This document shows, piece by piece, positions 57,956 through 64,000 of a stretch of 64,000 nt of DNA; position 1 is the stretch's first letter, and every line of letters begins with the position of its first letter. Under the pieces are notes generated by a model. It was not told where the DNA came from. It did no database searches and saw nothing but the letters and a program-made list of their open reading frames with translations. The position numbers and the translations under genes are program-made. Source of the DNA: Halichondria panicea (Eukaryota; Porifera; Demospongiae; Suberitida; Halichondriidae); contig NC_087389.1 in NCBI RefSeq assembly GCF_963675165.1, positions 95,001-159,000 on the forward strand. Reading direction: 5' to 3'.

Positions 57956-60220
57956 TCATTTGAATGTAATAACAAAACGTGGTAAATCATGAGCAGGGTT
58001 CTTCATCACTACAATGTCCCCATGTTTTGTATGATGAGTTCCAGTCTGTCCTAGCAACAGTTCATTCAGTAGTAGCTTCTTTCCACTCTTGCAGTAGCCG
58101 AGAGGAATGGTGGGAGATGTTGCGAAGTATTCCCCGGCACCATAGGCTTGGCCATTTCTCTTCTTTTGGTCATAGCCAGTAGTACAAATACTGTCGATAT
58201 TACTCTCTGCCGTTCCATGAAATGCAAGGCAAGTGTTTCTTTGGCTAGTGGGTAGAGACATCATTGCGCTCCTAAATTTATTGAATAAAGCACCTCCAGG
58301 CTTAGCGTGGTCGTTTTCTTTCATTGAGGCAACTTTGAGATTCGGGAATTTCTGGAGAAACTTTTGAACTTCCGGCATACTTGTAAGAATCCTCGCTGCA
58401 AATTGAATACAATAGTAGTAAAATAAAATTGTTAAGCCAGCTCTATATAATATTCATTATACCATCTCTGTTGGGGGCGTCCTTCTGTGCATGGTCTAGA
58501 CAACAGTAGTCATGGACTGTCCCTCCCTCTGTTTTCCTTCTGTTAGTGCATCCAGGTAGGCCACACTGATCTTCAACCTTATCAGCTGTAGCTGCAGGCA
58601 CAGGCATCACAAGTTATAACAACACCACCCATTCTATATCATGTATTATCAAGTATTCTAAAACAGCAGGAGTAACTTCTTGGTAAGAGTATACTAGGGA
58701 CTTTCCCAGGGGAATTTTCAGTGATTTTATCAAACCACACATAGTGGCCAGATAGCTGACAGGGACTCTCCCAGGGGAATTAAACCAATAAACAGGTGAC
58801 CCAACAGTTAAAACCAATCCTAAAATAAAGGTGACACAACAGTCCACTCTTCACATACCATAAATGCCTCTCCTCTTCCCCTCATCAGCATGGCTCTTCC
58901 CACAGTAGTCATAGGTGGCCCCAGTACTGCTGTCCACAAACTTGGGCTTCTGACAACCAGGGATGATGCACGATGAGCTGTCCTTAGGCCCAGCTTGAGA
59001 TGCAGTGGTAGTTCCAGCAACTGGTGGTGGAGCTGTGAAAAACTATAATCAAGGCTATAAATGCAATGAAACTTACTTACCCACAAGCCCTTGTTGCAAT
59101 CCAAGATTAGCATGTGTTCTCCCACAATAGTTCTCAAAAGGCCATGTATGTTTATTACAGCCAGGTAGTAGACAGTGTGTAACTCCTTTCACCACTTGCT
59201 GGTTCACCTCTACATGCAGGTACATACACAGTGAAACGTACAAGATGTTAGCTTACGTTGCCACAGAGCCTGTCTCCTCTGGTGCTCCATAGCATGAGTG
59301 ATACCACAGCACTCATGCACCGTACCACTCTCATCAACATAGCATGCATTTGGGCACTCAGCAATAGCACATGTGGCCCTTGATGTGGGTACAACAGGAG
59401 CCTGTACTGGAGTTGGTAGTGCTGCACCATCTTGGATATTCGCTGTAATAAGCATTAGCAAAACTACTAGATAGAGTTGAAGCTTACGTAATATTCCTCT
59501 CATCTTCCCCTCTTGGGCATGCGTCTTCCCACAGTAGTCATGGAGAACTCCAGTGCCACTGTCCATATACTTAGGCTGGAAACACTCGGGGATAATGCAC
59601 AGGGAATTGTCCTGTACGCCTTGTGCCACGGAGAACATACTTGAATCTATAGAGGGAGAAATAAATGGAATGGGTGAGTTTATAATTATAGGCGTACACT
59701 CACCTTGATAAAAGTTCTCTTCATATTGATTTCCATGCCCAAATTGATTATCTTCAAACATTCTCATACTTGCAGTCATTATATGAAAATGACAGTGTAT
59801 GCTTTCCATGCCCGAATTCAAGTCGAAGTCAACCGTCTGATTACAGTTGGGGAAGCCACATAATGATGATATTGGGGACGACTGAATGTTCAGAGGAGAT
59901 GCAAATGAGTTAGAAATTGGAAGAGCGACATGACTCTGATCCGTACAAGTGTTTCGGGTAGAAGTGTCTCGGATAAAAGTGTCTCCTTGCTGTGATTGCA
60001 GGGACTGGTCCAGCCTAGAGTGTCCTGCAGGACGACAGCCACATTGGGAGCACTTGAGACCACTGCTAGGGGGAGTGTAGCCTCCACAGCTAGAGCAATT
60101 CTTGCACCTTCCTCTGGAGATTCCACGGGCATCATCCATCAAGTCTCTCTCACTCTCTCTAGCTCTAGCTCTCTCGATCTCTCTCTTTCTTGCATGTAGA
60201 TCTACTCTGTGTGAAGTCAT
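57956..60220 (-). CDS. PARP-like ADP-ribosyltransferase with repeated Cys/His fingers
   Basis: The start at 60220 (MTSHRVDLHARKREIERARA). Module A follows (RGRCKNCSSCGGYTPPSSGL, then KCSQCGCRPAGH). Then come finger modules of type C-x4-C...HDYC-x3-HA, one per exon: CGFPNCNQTVDFD (59704-60220), CIIPECFQPKYMDSGTGVLH (59487-59646), CAIAECPNACYVDESGTVHE (~59.25-59.44 kb), CLLPGCNKHTWPFENYCGRT (~59.09-59.21 kb), CIIPGCQKPKFVDSSTGATY (~58.86-59.03 kb) and CGLPGCTNRRKTEGGTVHDY (~58.46-58.59 kb). The C-terminal exon (57956-~58396) holds a PARP fold: CLAFHGTAESNIDSIC, AYGAGEYFATSP and DIVVMKNPAHDLPRFVITF. His and Tyr of the NAD-binding site are present. The third position aligns with Asp rather than Glu. 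It likely transfers ADP-ribose to an unknown target. Confidence 0.85.
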
Positions 60221-60337
60221 ACAATGCCAATGGGAAGCCCCCTCTTATGTAATGCTATTGGCATGTCTATTTATGCGTACCTTAACCTATTAACTCGAGC
60301 TAGCTCTACGTCTACTATACTAAACAAAGTCTCTAAG
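60221..60337. promoter_or_regulatory. Very short divergent promoter between two PARP-like genes
   Basis: Only 117 bases separate the start codons of two paralogous genes transcribed away from each other, implying shared regulation. An in-frame ATG at 60224 would extend the plus-strand protein, but the MSSxxDSRG start shared with the gene at 56245 supports 60338. Confidence 0.5.
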
Positions 60338-62080
60338 ATGAGCTCCAACACTGATTCCAGAGGTGTACGGAGAGGTGATTGCAATTGCCCTCAATGTGAC
60401 TGTGACCAGTATGATGGAGGAACTGAAGGAATGAAATGCAATTACTGTGGTCACCCTCCTGGAAAGCATGTGAACATGAACACAGGCATTGCTTCTTTGG
60501 CACCAACAACTACTTCGTTCTTACCATCTAGCTCTTTCCATTCTACTATGGTTATGGATGATACCAAGTTCCCTAGTACCCAGAGTCAACCTTGTTTTGA
60601 TCTCAACACGGGCGTAGATGTACAAGATGGTTACAGCCCCCAATTTACTGACCACTCTGCACCCGATCAATCGACTATGTCGATGTCACCTCAAAGAGCT
60701 GTGCAATCACCACCGAGTCAATTTGATATTATGTCTTCCATATTACGAAGTCCCTTCAAGCGGCCACGACCAACTACTGCTCCCCCACCAGCATTACGTT
60801 CACCTGCACCTCAGCTAGCCCTAGCCCGTATGTTACTCTAATAATTTTATATAAAATTAATGATTAAATTATATTCCTATGCTTACAGTTCCACTTGACC
60901 AGCATTGTAAGCTCAGTGGATGCTCCAGGTGGTCGTGTACATGACTGTTGTGGGAGAAGACATGCGACAGAGTATGCCAAACAAAATTGTAAAGTTCTCA
61001 TGCTGTAACAGTACTTGTCATACTCTTTAGACATACTTCTATAGGTGAAATTACATCCGAGTTGCAATGCAAGACTCCTGGATGCTATAAACAGAGGTAC
61101 CCAAATGGCCAAGGAGGACATTTTGATTACTGTGCCAAATATTGTCGTGACAGTGGAGGCAAACCACAAGGGTCAATGCTTGCTTCAGGTAAGAGCTACT
61201 AAATGTGTACATGTTATAATACTATAAATTTATAGCTTCAATGCCGGACATGGCTCTGACAGGCGGATATGGTATCTGTCAGTTCCCTCAGTGTGCAAGA
61301 CCCAAGTACTGTGATCCTGCCAATGGGAGGGTGCATGACTTCTGTAGGAGATCCCATGCTTACCAAGCCAGAGTGCAAGGTACTTATTGCTGTGATGTAG
61401 ACTTATTATTATGTAGCTCTTGGGTATTTCCCAGGTGATTCCCCAAGTGATTCTCCAAAATGATAGTGGCCATTGTTATTAATGTGTCATGCTTTTGTTA
61501 TTCATACTTCTCAGGAATCACCACTAGCACTGCTGTGAATATCAGAGTAGCCACTGCACAAGAGCTCTCCACAATTGCAGGGAAGTTCAAGCAGTCATGG
61601 GCTAGTGCAAAGGGGGCCTGTCCACCAGTTTCATTTGTCTACATCATCAGTAACTCACAACTCACACAAAGATGGACCACGTACAGAAATGGGTTACAGA
61701 AGAAGGACGTTGAAGAGTACTACCATGGTACTAAACTGACATGCAACATTACAGCGACTTCAACTCTGTGCAACGATCAACATTGTGGTGCATGTGGTAT
61801 CTCAAACACTGGACTGGATCGAAGATGCATTCAAAAGAACATCAAGTTTCAGAGGTTTGGTCATGGCTTTTACCTCGCTCCTAATTCATCAAAATGCCAT
61901 GACTACACCCAAGGATGCTCCTCGTATAGAGCTATGCTGTTGTTTGATGTTTGTCCCGGAAATAAATCCAACCTCAAGAAAGACGATGCAAAATTAAAAG
62001 CACCACCTCAAGGATTTGATTCTGTTTATGGACGGAAAGGAGTCCGCTTGAACTATGTTATGGTTAGAACATGGGCATGA
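60338..62080 (+). CDS. Second PARP-like Cys-module gene, with a broken finger exon and truncated end
   Basis: Exon 1 (60338 to ~60828) encodes MSSNTDSRGVRRGDCNC and module A (CDQYDGGTEGMKCNYC, GHPPGKH), then a Pro/Ser-rich linker. Exon 3 (~61046-61190) has CKTPGCYKQRYPNGQGGHFD, then YCAKYC. Exon 4 (~61237-61379) has CQFPQCARPKYCDPANGRVH, then DFCRRSHA. Exon 5 (61515-62080) has a PARP-like domain (SFVYIISNSQLTQRW, EEYYHGTKL, CGACGISNTGLDRRC, RFGHGFYLAPNSSKCHDY, FDSVYGRKGVRLNY). The His and Tyr motifs are present. The frame stops (VRTWA) inside a palindromic element before the usual last strand carrying the third catalytic position. A remnant exon (60889-60988) is frameshifted; skipping it joins exons 1 and 3 in phase 1. 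The gene may be degraded or a non-catalytic variant. Confidence 0.75.
60889..60988 (+). pseudogene. Frameshifted finger exon remnant
   Basis: It is bounded by TTACAG and GTAAAG and is 100 bases long, so it cannot keep the phase-1 frame of its neighbours. One frame reads DQHCKLSGC (front half of a finger) and another reads VDAPGGRVHDCCGRRHATEY (back half). The two halves meet at the 9-base word GTGGATGCT, which is read in both frames. Confidence 0.7.
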
Positions 62081-62175
62081 GGTATCTATGTGTTATAGTG
62101 TCCCAAAGCTCGAGGGCTTTAGCCCGAGGGATGAGGGACACTATAACCATAGATACCGAATGCACATGTTCTAAC
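62063..62175. mobile_element. 113-bp foldback (MITE-like) element at the PARP-like gene end
   Basis: Perfect inverted ends GTTAGAACATG and CATGTTCTAAC enclose further paired blocks GGTATCTATG / CATAGATACC and TATAGTGTCCC / GGGACACTATA. The loop is Gly/Cys-rich (CTCGAGGGCTTTAGCCCGAG, itself palindromic). The stop codon of the preceding gene lies in its left arm. A clear target-site duplication was not found. Confidence 0.85.
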
Positions 62176-63136
62176 TGATTTAGATCCCAAAACCTATTGG
62201 CTACTAGAAATGCACTAGCTTAGCAACAGTCAACCTATATAAACAGCCAACCTAGCAACTGCATCATTATTCTTTTGAAAACTAATATCTGAAGTTGGCA
62301 TCTCTGTGTCTCTACTAAGTCTCTATTCAAGTCAACCCTGTTCCTCCACCTCAGTTTGATGGACAAAATTATAGTCCTAGCTAGCTCCACCCACAAAACA
62401 GAAACAACCAGCTCCTCCCCCAGTTTTGCAGCAAACAAGCCCAGCACACTTCCCAAGAAACGAGCGGCTCGTACTACTCTCACAAAGCGAAAGGAAGACA
62501 CCTAAGCTATAATTTGCAGCAAACAAGCCCAGCAAACGAGCGGCTCCTATACTACTCTTGAAAAAAGCGAAAGGAACTTTAGGAAGAAGCCAAAGCTAGA
62601 ATCCCAGCACTTCCATACATCCAGCTCCTCCCCCATGCAGCCTTGCAGCAAAAAAGCACAGCACACTGCCCAAAAAACGAGCGTCTCCTACTACTCTCGA
62701 ACAAAGCCAAAAAAAAGAAACTAGAGCTTCTCTCTTTCATTCTAGTTCTGTTATTATATTGCATCTAGCTACAATAATTTTTATGTTATTACATGTGTAT
62801 CTTCTTGTAAATCACAATACAATGTACAATGTTGTAGTTTGTAGCCCAGAGCAATCTATAGTACCCGGTACTATAGCTCATAGTTCCCTGCTAAATACAC
62901 TCAAATGGGATCTAAGAAGAAATAGTAGTGTACAACGCTGATGCTGCCCTTCCAAAATGTATTATTGTGTACCAAAAAGACAGTATAGGGAAAATAGCAA
63001 CAGGATAGCACTTTTCATTTTTTCAGTAGCATAGCGTAATACAGTAGAAGTTTTTTCTATACAAAAACATTGTGTGAGCTGTATTATACATTGTCCTCCA
63101 AAATGCACTCATGCTAATAGCTAAGACTTCATCTAG
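62081..63136. repeat. Convergent intergenic region with a degenerate repeat
   Basis: Past the foldback element, 62360-62715 holds about three imperfect copies of a ~110-150-base unit. Shared words are TTGCAGCAAACAAGCCCAGC, AACGAGCGGCTC and TACTACTCT followed by AAAGCGAAAGGAA. No coding potential was found. The rest, to the stop at 63137, is A/T-rich 3' flank. Confidence 0.65.
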
Positions 63137-64000
63137 CTAAGAGTTCATCTGTGATTGCATAAAGCACTGGTCACACCAGCCCTTCCCTGGGTTAGCTTGT
63201 TTCACTCGACACTTGGAGCACATCTTGCCACCAGCTGTCGCTGGCATGGACTGAGTAGAAGGGCCCAGGGGCATAGATCCACCAGAATGGGAGATAGGCA
63301 AACTATCATATGGTAGCATCGGAGGGCCTTGTCCTTGCATTTTAGAGTAGTAGCTCATGGCCCCACGTTTATCAGTAGAGGAAGGCCCACTGGAAATAGC
63401 AGATGATCCTGGTGGCTGTCTGTAAGCCCTTGGAGAGCTGCTGCCTTGTTGAGCTGCATGATTAGAATAAGTAGCAAGATTATAAAAAATAAAACCCACA
63501 CCTGTCTTCGTGGCAGCAACCTTCTGTTGGTGAAAGGATGATTGAAGTTCATTGAACTTCTTAGCACATGTCCTGCTACAGAAATCGTGGATCTTGTCAC
63601 CTTCTCTTCGTTTTGGAAAAGTACATCCAGGACATTTACAAGTTCCATAAGTTACTAGCTGAAGAGGTTGTTCATGAGCGTCATATCTTGGTTCGAACCC
63701 GGAGGCGCCCTGGGCCTGGGACATCATCTGACCAGACGTCACGGGTGCACCCGGTTGCTGAGGACGAGGCTTGCGTACTGCGAGTGAAACAAAGAACTAC
63801 GTTAGAAAAACGTAGATAGCTGGTGATAGATTTACATACAGAAATGATATAGAAACACATACGGACATGTCACATACGATGACAACCATAGCTAGCTAGC
63901 TATACGTATATACATACGTTTATCAGCTCCAGCGTGCGTATGAGCAGGGCAGCCACAGTATTCACAGTCAGTGTAGCTGTTTGGATCCTCAGACTGGTAC
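63137..64000 (-). CDS. Cys-module protein, partial (5' part outside window)
   Basis: Exons at 63137-~63453, ~63502-~63779 and ~63918 onward. The furthest upstream part in view reads SYTDCEYCGCPAHTHAGADK, which resembles the end of module A in the neighbouring genes (KCxxCGxPxxH). A finger follows (CKCPGCTFPKRREGDKIHDF, then CSRTCAKKF), then a Ser/Pro/Gly-rich linker and a C-terminal CSKCRVKQANPGKGWCDQCF. No PARP or NADAR domain lies in the visible part. It belongs to the same paralogous group. Whether a catalytic domain exists cannot be judged here, but the C-terminus visible has none. Confidence 0.7.

Noticed and set aside
60224..60337. Upstream in-frame extension of the second PARP-like protein
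   Set aside because: The paralogue at 56245 starts at the matching MSS...DSRG. The extension has no conserved feature.

Overview
The window is animal nuclear DNA. Genes are intron-rich, encode metazoan-specific proteins (HUWE1, COMMD7, CLN8, a PCTAIRE kinase, a TULP4-like protein) and lie very close together, with divergent starts only about 115-550 bp apart. Short introns, a compact layout and a recurrent small palindrome (ATGCCTCG...CGAGGCAT) suggest a demosponge, probably Amphimedon or a relative. That assignment is an inference from style and memory, not from a search.

Layout. 1-60 (-): first codons of the Sm-F core snRNP protein. 484-1727 (+): small secreted EGF-domain protein. 2076-27165 (-): one very large HUWE1 HECT ubiquitin ligase gene with N-terminal DUF908/DUF913 homology, UBA, UIM, WWE, acidic tracts, DUF4414 and HECT. 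A tRNA-Ser(CGA) and several repeat arrays sit in its introns. 27591-28526 (-): CLN8-like ER membrane protein. 29080-30164 (+): COMMD7, with a U12-type AT-AC intron and a GC-AG intron. 30582-32101 (-): SLC35B4-type nucleotide-sugar transporter. 32229-38229 (+): FBH1 F-box DNA helicase. 38445-44489 (+): PCTAIRE cyclin-dependent kinase. 44755-47407 (-): TULP4-like tubby protein with an in-frame TGA. 47638-54110 (-): ankyrin - F5/8C - SAM protein.

From 54366 to the window end lies a cluster of five genes that share two Cys/His-rich modules. One carries a NADAR domain, two carry PARP-like ADP-ribosyltransferase domains, one carries PDZ-like domains and one runs off the window. NADAR domains are known to remove ADP-ribose from guanine in bacterial systems, so a writer/eraser ADP-ribosylation cluster is the most promising candidate for an undescribed system.

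A second theme is remodelling of splice sites by repeats. Three minisatellites (2417-2856, 35749-35952, 36390-36557) each copy the end of a coding exon together with its 5' splice site. A MITE at 54996-55178 has duplicated a splice donor as its target site. A 113-bp palindrome supplies the stop codon of one PARP-like gene.
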